This document shows positions 18,144-25,824 of a stretch of 64,000 nt of DNA, in pieces (position 1 is the stretch's first letter; every line of letters begins with the position of its first letter). The stretch lies in the NCBI RefSeq assembly GCF_002368415.1, contig NZ_AP018290.1:1119470-1183469 (forward strand). The letters run 5' to 3'. This DNA is from Calothrix sp. NIES-4105. GTDB taxonomy: Bacteria > Cyanobacteriota > Cyanobacteriia > Cyanobacteriales > Nostocaceae. The notes below the pieces were generated by a model. The model ran no database searches, had not been told where the DNA came from, and saw only the letters and a program-made list of their open reading frames with translations. Both the position numbers and the translations under genes were made by a program.

Positions 18144-18233
18144 AGAATTTGAACGGCGCCAACACTTATAACTTTTAACTAAAGTTTAACGCCTTTACGG
18201 GATACAATTGCTCACTTATTTACAGAGGTAACA

Positions 18234-19610
18234 ATGGAAACAGCAGATGTGATTGTGATTGGTAGCGGTCAGGGCGGAGTTCCATTTGCGGCTGACTTTG
18301 CATCATCGGGGCAGAAGGTCGTTCTGTTTGAACGTGATGCATTGGGTGGCAGTTGTGTGAACTATGGTTGTACTCCGTCTAAAGCATTTTTAGCCGCCGC
18401 TCATGGTGCCGGTCGCGCTCGACAAGCCTCAAAGCTAGGGGTACACGCGCAGTTGAGAGTCGATTTTTCTGTAGTGATGGAGCGCACGCGCGGAATTCGC
18501 AGTCAATTTAACCAAGGTGTTAAACGGCGCCTGGAAGGTGCTGGAGTGAAAATCGTATGTACTGAAGCTGCTTTCACCGGAGAGCGAACCGTAACAGGGG
18601 GTGGTGTGACAGTCCAAGCTCCAATCGTTCTCATCAATACCGGAACATCTTCTACTCTTCCTGATTTTCCCGGTTTAGGGGGAACACCTTATCTAACAAA
18701 CCGAAATTTCTTTGATTTACAGCAAATCCCGCCACGTTTACTCGTGGTAGGTGGTGGCTATATTGCATTAGAACTAGGACAGGGAATGGCGCGATTAGGA
18801 AGCCAAACCGAATTGATTGTGCGTGGCGATCGCTTGCTGGCTCAAGAAGAGTCTGATGTGAGTGCTGTGCTAACTGAGGCGTTTCGGCAAGATGGAATCG
18901 GGCTGCATTTCAACACGACCGTTCGGCAGGTAGCTTATGCCAACGGCGTATTTACCCTAACGCTCAACAACAATGAGACAATTGACGGTGAAGCATTGCT
19001 GATTGCTATCGGACGCAACCCAAATACTCAGGCATTGAATTGTACTGCAACAGGTGTTGAATTAGATGCACAAGGCTTTGTTAAAATCAATGAGCAGTTC
19101 CAAACCACCTGCGCTGGTGTTTATGCCATTGGGGATGTAGCCAAGCAACCTGCTTTTACTCATGTTGCCTGGGAAGATTATCGCCGATTGAAAGCGATTC
19201 TATGTGGCGAACACCGGACGCGCCAAGATCGGGTTCTTGCCTACGCTGTTTATACAGAGCCGCAAGTGGGTCGGGTCGGCATGACCCTAGAGCAAGCTCA
19301 GAAACAGGGCATCAACGCGCGCGAAGTCACGTTGCCGATGGCTCACATCGCACGTAGCATTGAGTGGGGGCACGATCTGGGCTTTTACCGCATGGTGATC
19401 GACACGCACACGAACTTGATTTTAGGTGCAACACTAGTTGGATATGAAACTGCTGAACTAGTTCACGTCTTTTTGTCGCTGATGGAAGCGGGAGCAACTT
19501 GGCAGGTACTTGAACAATCGGTTCATATTCATCCAACCTACGGTGAAGCATTGCCCAGTCTTGCGAGGCTATTAATTGGAGACGATATGCCTACCTGCCC
19601 CAACATGTAA
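18234..19610 (+). CDS. MerA/RclA-like pyridine nucleotide-disulfide oxidoreductase
   Basis: 458 residues with an FAD Rossmann motif (VIVIGSGQGGVPFAADFA), the redox-active disulfide GGSCVNYGCTPSK (C39 and C44), an NAD(P) motif (LLVVGGGYIALELGQGMARLG), an FAD C-terminal motif (YAIGDVAKQPAFTHVA) and the dimer-interface HIHPTYGEAL. No metal-binding C-terminal cysteine pair of true mercuric reductase is seen, so RclA-type or dihydrolipoamide-dehydrogenase-like functions are better guesses. RclA relatives protect against reactive chlorine. The codon and base composition is visibly more G+C rich than its neighbours, and it holds the only canonical HIP1 octamer I saw (about 18824-18831), pointing to transfer from another cyanobacterium. 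Confidence 0.87.
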   Translation: METADVIVIGSGQGGVPFAADFASSGQKVVLFERDALGGSCVNYGCTPSKAFLAAAHGAGRARQASKLGVHAQLRVDFSVVMERTRGIRSQFNQGVKRRLEGAGVKIVCTEAAFTGERTVTGGGVTVQAPIVLINTGTSSTLPDFPGLGGTPYLTNRNFFDLQQIPPRLLVVGGGYIALELGQGMARLGSQTELIVRGDRLLAQEESDVSAVLTEAFRQDGIGLHFNTTVRQVAYANGVFTLTLNNNETIDGEALLIAIGRNPNTQALNCTATGVELDAQGFVKINEQFQTTCAGVYAIGDVAKQPAFTHVAWEDYRRLKAILCGEHRTRQDRVLAYAVYTEPQVGRVGMTLEQAQKQGINAREVTLPMAHIARSIEWGHDLGFYRMVIDTHTNLILGATLVGYETAELVHVFLSLMEAGATWQVLEQSVHIHPTYGEALPSLARLLIGDDMPTCPNM

Positions 19611-19640
19611 GTTAAAAACCAAATGCTTTGAGCCGTTTTT

Positions 19641-19657
19641 CCGGACTAAAGTCACGG
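19641..19657 (-). repeat. Hairpin at the 3' end of tnpB (probable right end)
   Basis: CCG-GACT-AA-AGTC-A-CGG forms a stem with a one-base bulge and overlaps the tnpB stop codon. Subterminal hairpins of this kind mark the right end of IS605-type elements and, as RNA, form the scaffold of the guide RNA made from the tnpB 3' end. The guide would then lie just beyond, in the 3' end of the flavoenzyme gene. Confidence 0.5.
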
Positions 19658-21265
19658 AGATTCAGGCGAAACCACAGAATTATTGCTAATCCCATTTTTT
19701 CCTAACTTTTTGCCCTTATTCAAAGCTATCTGGTTAGGCTGTTTCGTCTTTACACAGTTCTGCTCTGCGGGGGAAATGACACCACCGGACTTAGAGCTAG
19801 TCTTCGTACTTGCAGTTTTAAACTCACTCCACGCCTGTGTTAAGAACGGCTCCGTCCTTTCCCAATCTCTACGAGCTTGAGACACGTTGAGTTCCGAGTT
19901 ATCATTAACGTATCTACTAAGATATGCAGAAAATAAATCCCTCTGCATTTCAAAACCACTTGCATCTTTATGAACCCTTTCTGATAATGACTTCTTCATC
20001 CGAGTTCCGTCAAGATGCGTTTGAGATAACGCGGTTTTGTTAGTAGAAAATGTCGTGAATTTGCCGCCAGCACTCTCAGCCTTGCGTGCTAATTCAGATT
20101 GAAAAAAACCTGGTGACTTGGCAGATATTGCTTTACCATAACGGCGTTGCCAAGCACGAACTGATACTTTTTCAGCTTTAATATTATTGCCAAAATCGCG
20201 AACTATTTTATTCGCCAAGCCTCGATTTTTAGATTTAGAGTAGGCAGCTTTTTTGCGTTCTAATTCGCGCTTTTTCCGTGCATACTTTTTATACGCATTG
20301 CTTTGCCTCCAACGTCGAGAGCCTTTTTTGACCTTGCCTTTTTTCCGCTTATTATTACGCCCGACTCTTTTTTCAAAGTCTGGTTCGTAATTATCTAAAT
20401 TGGTTGCACGACGCGACCGCTCCATTTTACGTTGTAATGTTTTTATTTCTTGCTCAAACGTGGGTACGTTTTCTGCAAATGGTAACAAACCTGCTTTGTC
20501 GTCACTAACTACAGCTACATTGCTAACATTTAAATCAATACCGACTAATCCAGTATTGGGATTAACTTTGTTATGTAGTTTATAAGCTGGAGTTTCTTTG
20601 TACGGCACGCCTTCATTAATAAGCTGTACATACCAACGACGCTTACCGTTTATTTCTCGCCATAAAATACGACAATATTTAACTGGCGAACGATACCCAT
20701 ATTCAAGTACTTCGTTCCATTTGTTGGGGAATCTGATTGGAATAGTTAAGTTTTTACCCCATTTTATGCAGCAATCATTACCACCAAAAAATCTAATCCC
20801 CGATGCATTAGTTTTGCTTTCTAAGGAGTGGAATGCATGAAAACTTTTAAATCTTACTTTTCTGGCTTTGCCAAACAACACACGTTCTGCTGCTTTGAAT
20901 GCGCGTGTCCCTATTTTTTGGATTGTGTGCGAATCTAATTTCTCCGCAATCCACTTTGCACTTTTAGCTGTTATGGTGGCAAATTCTTGCAACTCAAAAT
21001 CAGAAAAGCGTAATTGCTTTCGTGCAGTTGCAAATAGTTCATTCCTTAATTTATTGTCGTCATCACTTTTAACCTTTATTTTCTTTGCTTCTTGATATGG
21101 CTCAGAATTAGGTACTTGTTGTACACGAATTATTGCCTCACCCAGTACCGCATTATAAAGATGCCTACCAGATTTAAATCTAGCATCTAGTTCTTTCTCA
21201 GCTTGACTTGTTACTATCAATTCAAACTCAGTAACGAAGGATGGTTTCTTTTTTTTTTCCGCCAT
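19652..21265 (-). CDS. tnpB: TnpB-like RNA-guided nuclease lacking zinc-ribbon cysteines
   Basis: About 537 residues. The start is ATG 21265, eight bases after an ideal AAGGAGG site. The RuvC-like fold has D244 (GIDLNVSN), E365 (KAEKVSVRAW) and D443 (QRDLFSAYLSR), so the catalytic triad looks intact. TnpB normally carries two CxxC pairs between the last two motifs. Here that stretch (LSQTHLDGTRMKKS, SERVHKDASGFE) keeps the framework, but every cysteine is replaced. The basic region around 300-345 is extended, and the C-terminus has an extra polar tail (about 480-537). TnpB cuts DNA under guide-RNA control and helps retain the element. Activity without the zinc ribbon is uncertain. Confidence 0.87.
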   Translation of the reverse strand: MAEKKKKPSFVTEFELIVTSQAEKELDARFKSGRHLYNAVLGEAIIRVQQVPNSEPYQEAKKIKVKSDDDNKLRNELFATARKQLRFSDFELQEFATITAKSAKWIAEKLDSHTIQKIGTRAFKAAERVLFGKARKVRFKSFHAFHSLESKTNASGIRFFGGNDCCIKWGKNLTIPIRFPNKWNEVLEYGYRSPVKYCRILWREINGKRRWYVQLINEGVPYKETPAYKLHNKVNPNTGLVGIDLNVSNVAVVSDDKAGLLPFAENVPTFEQEIKTLQRKMERSRRATNLDNYEPDFEKRVGRNNKRKKGKVKKGSRRWRQSNAYKKYARKKRELERKKAAYSKSKNRGLANKIVRDFGNNIKAEKVSVRAWQRRYGKAISAKSPGFFQSELARKAESAGGKFTTFSTNKTALSQTHLDGTRMKKSLSERVHKDASGFEMQRDLFSAYLSRYVNDNSELNVSQARRDWERTEPFLTQAWSEFKTASTKTSSKSGGVISPAEQNCVKTKQPNQIALNKGKKLGKNGISNNSVVSPESP

Positions 21266-21461
21266 ATCATTCACCTCCTTGAACTGTTATTATACTTGAC
21301 ATGCTATCAAATATAGTATTATATAAAACAGTTGTCAAGATTTTTTTGCAAATGGATAATAGAGTTTTTCGTCATAATAATCACGGCTTTGGAAGCGCTA
21401 CTGTACCTCAACGTTTGGATTCCTAAACGAAGAAATAAAGTGCTGATAGAATAGTGTTAAA

Positions 21462-21775
21462 ACAAGATAATCGCAGCCATACTTACTGATATTGGCAGCG
21501 AGAATGGATGGATTATAAAAGCGATGGAAATTGCACCCGACCATGTTCACTTGCTCGTAGAGTACCCCCGTAACGGAAAGCGATTAATCAAATTGTAAAA
21601 GCTTTTAAAGGACGCTATCGATTGTTATTTAAGGCGTGAATGTCCACACTGAGAACGTCTTCCATCTATGCACACAAATGCTTATTTTTATGACACAACT
21701 GGCGCATGTTTCAACGGCTGTTATTCAGGACTATATTAACGACCCACCGGAATGCACTCACCATAGATTTAATAC
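21462..21775 (+). pseudogene. Decayed IS200/IS605 Y1 transposase tnpA
   Basis: Translations in shifting frames give IAAILTDIGSENGWIIKAM, then APDHVHLLVEYP (HUH metal motif), then in a second frame INQIVKAFKGRYRLLFK, then PSMHTNAYFY, and finally GHVSTAVIQDYI-like sequence (AHVSTAVIQDYINDPP) with the region of the catalytic tyrosine. The pieces are in the right order for a TnpA of about 130 residues, but at least two frameshifts and internal stops break it. The N-terminal part is missing or unrecognisable. Confidence 0.72.
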
Positions 21776-21789
21776 ATAAAATAGCGAAT

Positions 21790-21803
21790 GCGATTAAAAT
21801 CGC
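21790..21803. repeat. Palindrome GCGATTAAAATCGC, copy near the tnpB element
   Basis: A perfect 6-base stem with an AA centre. The identical 14-mer occurs at 32603-32616, just after the iscB gene. The shared sequence next to two different RNA-guided nuclease elements suggests a related element end or a dispersed repeat. Confidence 0.6.
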
Positions 21804-21835
21804 ACAATTGCTTTCATCCCCGTTATAAATAACAT

Positions 21836-21869
21836 AAAAGTCTTAATTCCAAAAAGAATTAAGACTTTT
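21836..21869. terminator. 14-base-pair hairpin, possible bidirectional terminator
   Basis: AAAAGTCTTAATTC and its exact reverse complement flank a 6-base CAAAAA loop. Each side has A/T runs, so it could end transcription in either direction, from the tnpA relic or from the crotonase gene. It may equally be part of the element end. Confidence 0.55.
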
Positions 21870-21987
21870 ACTACGGGGCTTTCAGCCTTTTCATTAAACA
21901 TGGTAAGCAGATGATTTATCTAAATCCTCCGGGAATGTGGATAACTTGCGGCTTGAACCGCAAGGATGAAACTTACAAAAAAAGATT

Positions 21988-22752
21988 TTAACCGTTGCGT
22001 AAATCAGTTGCAGTAATGCCTTCCAGAGCTAAACCGTAACCAATTCCTTCACTGACCAGTCGCTTGATCCGTTGGGTAAGAGCTACACGAGTATAGCGAA
22101 GATTGAGGGTGGGTTGCTTGGCAAGCTGTTTTGCGAGTTCCCAAGCACGGTCTAAAAGCTTGTGGGATGGCAAAACTTCATTGACAACTCCCAATTCATG
22201 CGCTTGCTGGGCAGTGAGTGTTTCTTGAGTCAGCAAAAAATAACGACCACGAGACGAACCTAATACTAGAGGCCATAGAATGTGGACTCCATCGCCCGGT
22301 ACAATACCTGCATTTAAGTGAGGCATATCTTGAAATACCGCATTCTCAGAAGCAAGAATAATATCTGTTGTGAGTATGTATTCAGTATGCAGTAGAGCCG
22401 GACCATTTACCGCGCTAATAACTGGGACTTCAATATCTAACAAGTTTTGCAACACTTTCCTACCTTCCCAGAAGGTTTTGTCCCACTCACGGGGATTAGT
22501 TACATCACCCAGACTAGCGAAATCAATTTGCGCCATCCAGGAATCCCCTGCACCAGTCAGAATAACCACTCGGTTATCGCGATCACGACTAATGTCGTAA
22601 AAGGCATCCGGAAACTCCCGATGCGTTTTTCCCGTAAAGACCAGAGAGTCTCCATTTGTGTGCATCTTAACTTCCAAAATACCGTTTTCATCGCGCTGGA
22701 AGCTTAGATTTTCGTACTTATTAAAATAATCAGGCTGGGTTGTCGAAGTCAT
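21988..22752 (-). CDS. Crotonase (enoyl-CoA hydratase/isomerase) family protein
   Basis: 254 residues with the crotonase fold: LEVKMHTNGDSLVF near the N-terminus, VVILTGAGDSWM, the oxyanion-hole region VISAVNGPALLHTEYILTTDIILAS, PHLNAGIVPGDGVHILWP and ALELGVV-like AHELGVVNEVL. Neither of the two hydratase glutamates is obvious at the usual place, so a different reaction (isomerase, hydrolase or lyase) is likely. Only CoA-ester chemistry in general can be inferred. It stands alone, upstream of a relic of a sugar-phosphate dehydrogenase gene. Confidence 0.85.
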   Translation of the reverse strand: MTSTTQPDYFNKYENLSFQRDENGILEVKMHTNGDSLVFTGKTHREFPDAFYDISRDRDNRVVILTGAGDSWMAQIDFASLGDVTNPREWDKTFWEGRKVLQNLLDIEVPVISAVNGPALLHTEYILTTDIILASENAVFQDMPHLNAGIVPGDGVHILWPLVLGSSRGRYFLLTQETLTAQQAHELGVVNEVLPSHKLLDRAWELAKQLAKQPTLNLRYTRVALTQRIKRLVSEGIGYGLALEGITATDLRNG

Positions 22753-23229
22753 AAGACATCAAGTATTTAAATGCTAATTTGACCATGCTTCTTTGACGCT
22801 TATGGACTTCCAAATAAAAAATACTCCACATTCCGGGAGAATTTAATTTTTGGAATTCCTTTATACACCAATATATTTGTCTAAACCACAGTATTAAGCT
22901 TATCTTTGGAGTGGCTTGAATGTCCTTAATCGAAAGTCATGTTAAATTACTATACTAAAGACAAGGTTAAATCAGGCGCCTACCACTAATATGTAGAATT
23001 TTATCTGTATAAACCCATTGCCATCACCGCAAATCAAACGATTTTTTTAGAAATTATGGTATTCGGGCACTCTCAAAATTTCATTTGGAGCGAGGCTACT
23101 GTATGATGATTGGTGGCGCTCCTGAAATAGTCGAACACCTTGACCCAATATTTAAAATTAAATATAGATAACTGGCGATGGGCAAGTGTAACGTTTTATC
23201 TACGTACAGTGAAAATTAATGATTTAATG
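22753..23229. other. Intergenic, holding a gene relic
   Basis: 477 bases between two minus-strand genes. The 3' part contains a short remnant of a 6-phosphogluconate dehydrogenase-like gene, listed separately. The rest is A+T rich with one GGCGCC (about 22975) and no clear open frame. Confidence 0.6.
23085..23171 (+). pseudogene. Remnant of a 6-phosphogluconate dehydrogenase-like gene
   Basis: One frame reads LERGYCMMIGGAPEIVEHL followed by DPIFK. This matches the conserved GLERGYCMMIGG and LDPIFKTLAPG region of the YqeC/Gnd type dehydrogenases. It is then cut short by unrelated sequence and a stop. Upstream sequence no longer resembles the family. It is about 25 codons only, so this is a relic and is not expressed as an enzyme. 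Confidence 0.55.
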
Positions 23230-24237
23230 TCAATTAGTACTTTTGACTTCTTCAAATTGACCAACCTCAAAAATTAATACAAAAGGCCGTCCCATTTGCT
23301 TTTTAATAAAGTCTTCTAATAATTCTACTTGTCTAGGAGTCACGGCTTCTTTAGCTCGCACATTTAAGCGAATTACTGGTGGATTTGATAACCAGTTAGT
23401 TTCACTTTTAAGTAATTCTAATCTTTGAAAAGTTACAGTTTTATTCAATAATGCTTGTCGTACATTGGCTTCTAATTGTGCCTGTCGAATTAAGCGAGTA
23501 AAACTTATACCCAAAGGAATTAAAAGGATTGTTGTTAAAGCAACAGTCCAGAACAGAGGTTTTCGCGCGCGTTTAATTGAGGTGTAACCTGCTATTAAAA
23601 ATGTCAGCATACATGATAGTGCAATACCTAGCAGGTTCGTTAAATAAAGGAGTGTTGCTCCTATACTAAGCGACCAGTTCAATTGTGCTAATCCTAAACC
23701 TATTACACATATTGGAGGCATTAGAGCAACAGCAATAGCTGTACCCGCCAAGCTACCTGATATTTTTGGCTCAAGTTTCGCGTATCCGCTTATACCACCT
23801 GCTGCTATAGCAATTCCTAAGTCTAATAAATTAGGGCTAGAGCGGGCTAATATTTCACTACCATAAGTAGGAAGACCTACAAGCTCTCCCAAGGAATAAG
23901 AAATTATAACTGCCAGCAGAGTACCTACACACAAAGATAATAAAGCTTTACGAAATAAAATGATATTTCCTTGTAAGGCGCCGAAAGCTAAACCACGAAT
24001 TGGTAGCATTAAAGGAGCAATAATCATGGCGCCGATGATAACAGCGGCACTATTAGATAATAAGCCAAAACTCGCAATAGCGCATGAACTTACAACTAAA
24101 GCCAGGTAAGATAAATCCAAACTTGATTCATCAGATAATTCGTTTTCTATTTGTTGAGGGTCAACCTTTTGAAATTGTTTAGTTCTAAAATTACGAAAGC
24201 GTTGACGAATCTTATTTTCCAAGTTTTCCTCCAACAT
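23230..24237 (-). CDS. DUF389 family membrane protein
   Basis: 335 residues from ATG 24237; a GTG at 24276 would add 13 residues. The DUF389 core is clear: SSCAIASFGLLSNSAAVIIGAMIIAPLMLPI, GISGYAKLEPKISGSLAGTAIAVALMPP and LLYLTNLLGIALSCML. About six to seven transmembrane helices are followed by a soluble domain (from about 255) with LEANVRQALLN and a final regulatory-like beta-alpha unit. The family is widespread, and its function (possible transporter) is not established. It lies downstream of aroB on the same strand, separated by a repeat-containing gap. Confidence 0.87.
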   Translation of the reverse strand: MLEENLENKIRQRFRNFRTKQFQKVDPQQIENELSDESSLDLSYLALVVSSCAIASFGLLSNSAAVIIGAMIIAPLMLPIRGLAFGALQGNIILFRKALLSLCVGTLLAVIISYSLGELVGLPTYGSEILARSSPNLLDLGIAIAAGGISGYAKLEPKISGSLAGTAIAVALMPPICVIGLGLAQLNWSLSIGATLLYLTNLLGIALSCMLTFLIAGYTSIKRARKPLFWTVALTTILLIPLGISFTRLIRQAQLEANVRQALLNKTVTFQRLELLKSETNWLSNPPVIRLNVRAKEAVTPRQVELLEDFIKKQMGRPFVLIFEVGQFEEVKSTN

Positions 24238-24307
24238 TTGAATCTTGTCCCCCCTGACACGCGCTACCGTGTGCACACAAGTCTCTTTTTTTTCTTTCTT
24301 CTCTTTC

Positions 24308-24375
24308 TTTGTGTCCTTTGTGACGAGCGTGGTTCTTTAAAGAGATAAACCACTTTGAACACAAAGGGCACAAAG
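24308..24375. repeat. Inverted repeat of a dispersed CTTTGTG-type motif
   Basis: TTTGTGTCCTTTGTG (24308-24322) is matched in inverted orientation by CACAAAGGGCACAAAG (24360-24375). Related copies stand at about 37326-37335 and 44751-44771. This is an intergenic repeat family of unknown origin. Confidence 0.5.
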
Positions 24376-24457
24376 GGGGGGAAAAAAGAGGGTTATTAAA
24401 GATGTGTGTACACCGTAGCCTTCCACGCGGGAGGTTAGGGCGATCATCATGGTCTAA

Positions 24458-25546
24458 TTACATTTTGTTAAGGACGCTGCGTATCGTGTCTGTTGGAACT
24501 TCATCGGTAATTTCGACTTTGCCTATTTGCGTAGGTAAGATAAATCTAACTTTGCCGTCTCTAACTTTTTTATCGATTTGTATTGCTGTAATAATGTCGT
24601 CTATATTTACTTTTGGTAAATGTGTTTGTAAACCCGCTTTGGCGATTAGATTATTTTGTCGTTCGGTTTCTTCTGTTGTCCACATTCCTAAAGACGCTGC
24701 CATTTCTCCTGCTGCCACCATTCCAATACCGACTGCTTCCCCGTGCATGACTTGTGTATATCCAGTCAAGCTTTCGACTGCATGTCCTATTGTATGACCA
24801 TAGTTGAGAATTGCTCGTAGTCCTGCTTCTCTCTCGTCTTGACCGACTACATCAGCTTTTGCTTGACACGATAGTTTGATTATTGTTTCTAAAAGTTCGG
24901 GGTTTATGGTTTTTATGCTATCTAAATGTGTGCTTGCTTCCATTTTCGCAAAAAAGTCAGCATCCCATATTACACCATATTTAATTACTTCTGCCATTCC
25001 GGCTCTAAATTCGCGTTCTGGTAATGTTTGTAGTACTTCTGGGTCTATTAAAACGAACTGTGGTTGATAAAAGGCGCCAATTAAGTTTTTACCTTTTGGA
25101 TGGTTAACACCTGTTTTACCACCTATCGATGAGTCTACCATTGCGAGGAGTGTTGTCGGCGCCTGAACAAAGTTAATGCCTCGCAAGTAAGTTGCAGCAG
25201 CAAACCCCGTCATATCTCCTATCACACCACCACCTAAAGCGACCAACGTCGAAGAACGCTCTAAGCGATTTTCTATACAGGCATCGTATATTTCTTTTAT
25301 AGAGTCAAGATTTTTATAGCTTTCTCCATCAGGCAAAATACAGGTAAATACTTCATAATTATTTGCCTTTAATGAATTAACAACACGTTCTCCGTAAAGC
25401 CTAAACACGGTAGGATTTGACACAATCAAAACTTTTCTACCGAGTTTTAATTTACTCATGTACTCCCCAAGCTGGTCAAGAGTTGACGGTGCTATGAGAA
25501 TTTCATATGACAACTGTGGTAAATTTACGTTGATTGTGCAAGCCAT
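24458..25546 (-). CDS. aroB: 3-dehydroquinate synthase
   Basis: 362 residues. It converts DAHP to 3-dehydroquinate in the shikimate pathway, using NAD and a divalent metal. Signatures are the NAD site [44 protein letters not shown], the metal ligands in [13 protein letters not shown] and [11 protein letters not shown], and HGEAVGIGM. Full length and intact. It is a housekeeping gene; three GGCGCC palindromes lie within or next to it, consistent with native DNA. Confidence 0.96.
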   Translation of the reverse strand: MACTINVNLPQLSYEILIAPSTLDQLGEYMSKLKLGRKVLIVSNPTVFRLYGERVVNSLKANNYEVFTCILPDGESYKNLDSIKEIYDACIENRLERSSTLVALGGGVIGDMTGFAAATYLRGINFVQAPTTLLAMVDSSIGGKTGVNHPKGKNLIGAFYQPQFVLIDPEVLQTLPEREFRAGMAEVIKYGVIWDADFFAKMEASTHLDSIKTINPELLETIIKLSCQAKADVVGQDEREAGLRAILNYGHTIGHAVESLTGYTQVMHGEAVGIGMVAAGEMAASLGMWTTEETERQNNLIAKAGLQTHLPKVNIDDIITAIQIDKKVRDGKVRFILPTQIGKVEITDEVPTDTIRSVLNKM

Positions 25547-25824
25547 CTCTAAACCCCTAAACTAACGGCGCTCTGATATTTTGTAATTTTACTTCACCAG
25601 TAAGGTTTTCGGATTACCATATTTTTGGTAGCTGGTGCGTGAAGGCTACAAGTCTTATCGTTACGTCTCAATTTTTCCGAGGCGTCACACACCCGAAGCT
25701 TTTAATGTGCCGCGCAGCGTAAGTCCTATAAAATATATCTCATAACTGCATAATTGCCTAAAAGTGGCACCTATAGTTAATTAGCCTAATATTATATAAC
25801 TTTCATAGTACAAAAGTTCTGATT

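Larger units (their letters stand above)
19641..21869. mobile_element. IS200/IS605-superfamily element with intact tnpB and decayed tnpA
   Basis: The element holds tnpB on the minus strand and relics of a Y1 HUH transposase tnpA on the plus strand, arranged divergently. One end is near a small hairpin at the tnpB stop (19641-19657). The other end is near the palindrome at 21790-21803 or the 14-base-pair hairpin at 21836-21869. The exact ends are not defined. No GGCGCC occurs between 18527 and about 22975, which supports recent arrival. With tnpA broken, movement would need transposase in trans. Confidence 0.7.

Noticed and set aside
24402-24797. 131-codon plus-strand frame over the aroB 3' end
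   Set aside because: Antisense to aroB, which is unmistakable; no independent support.
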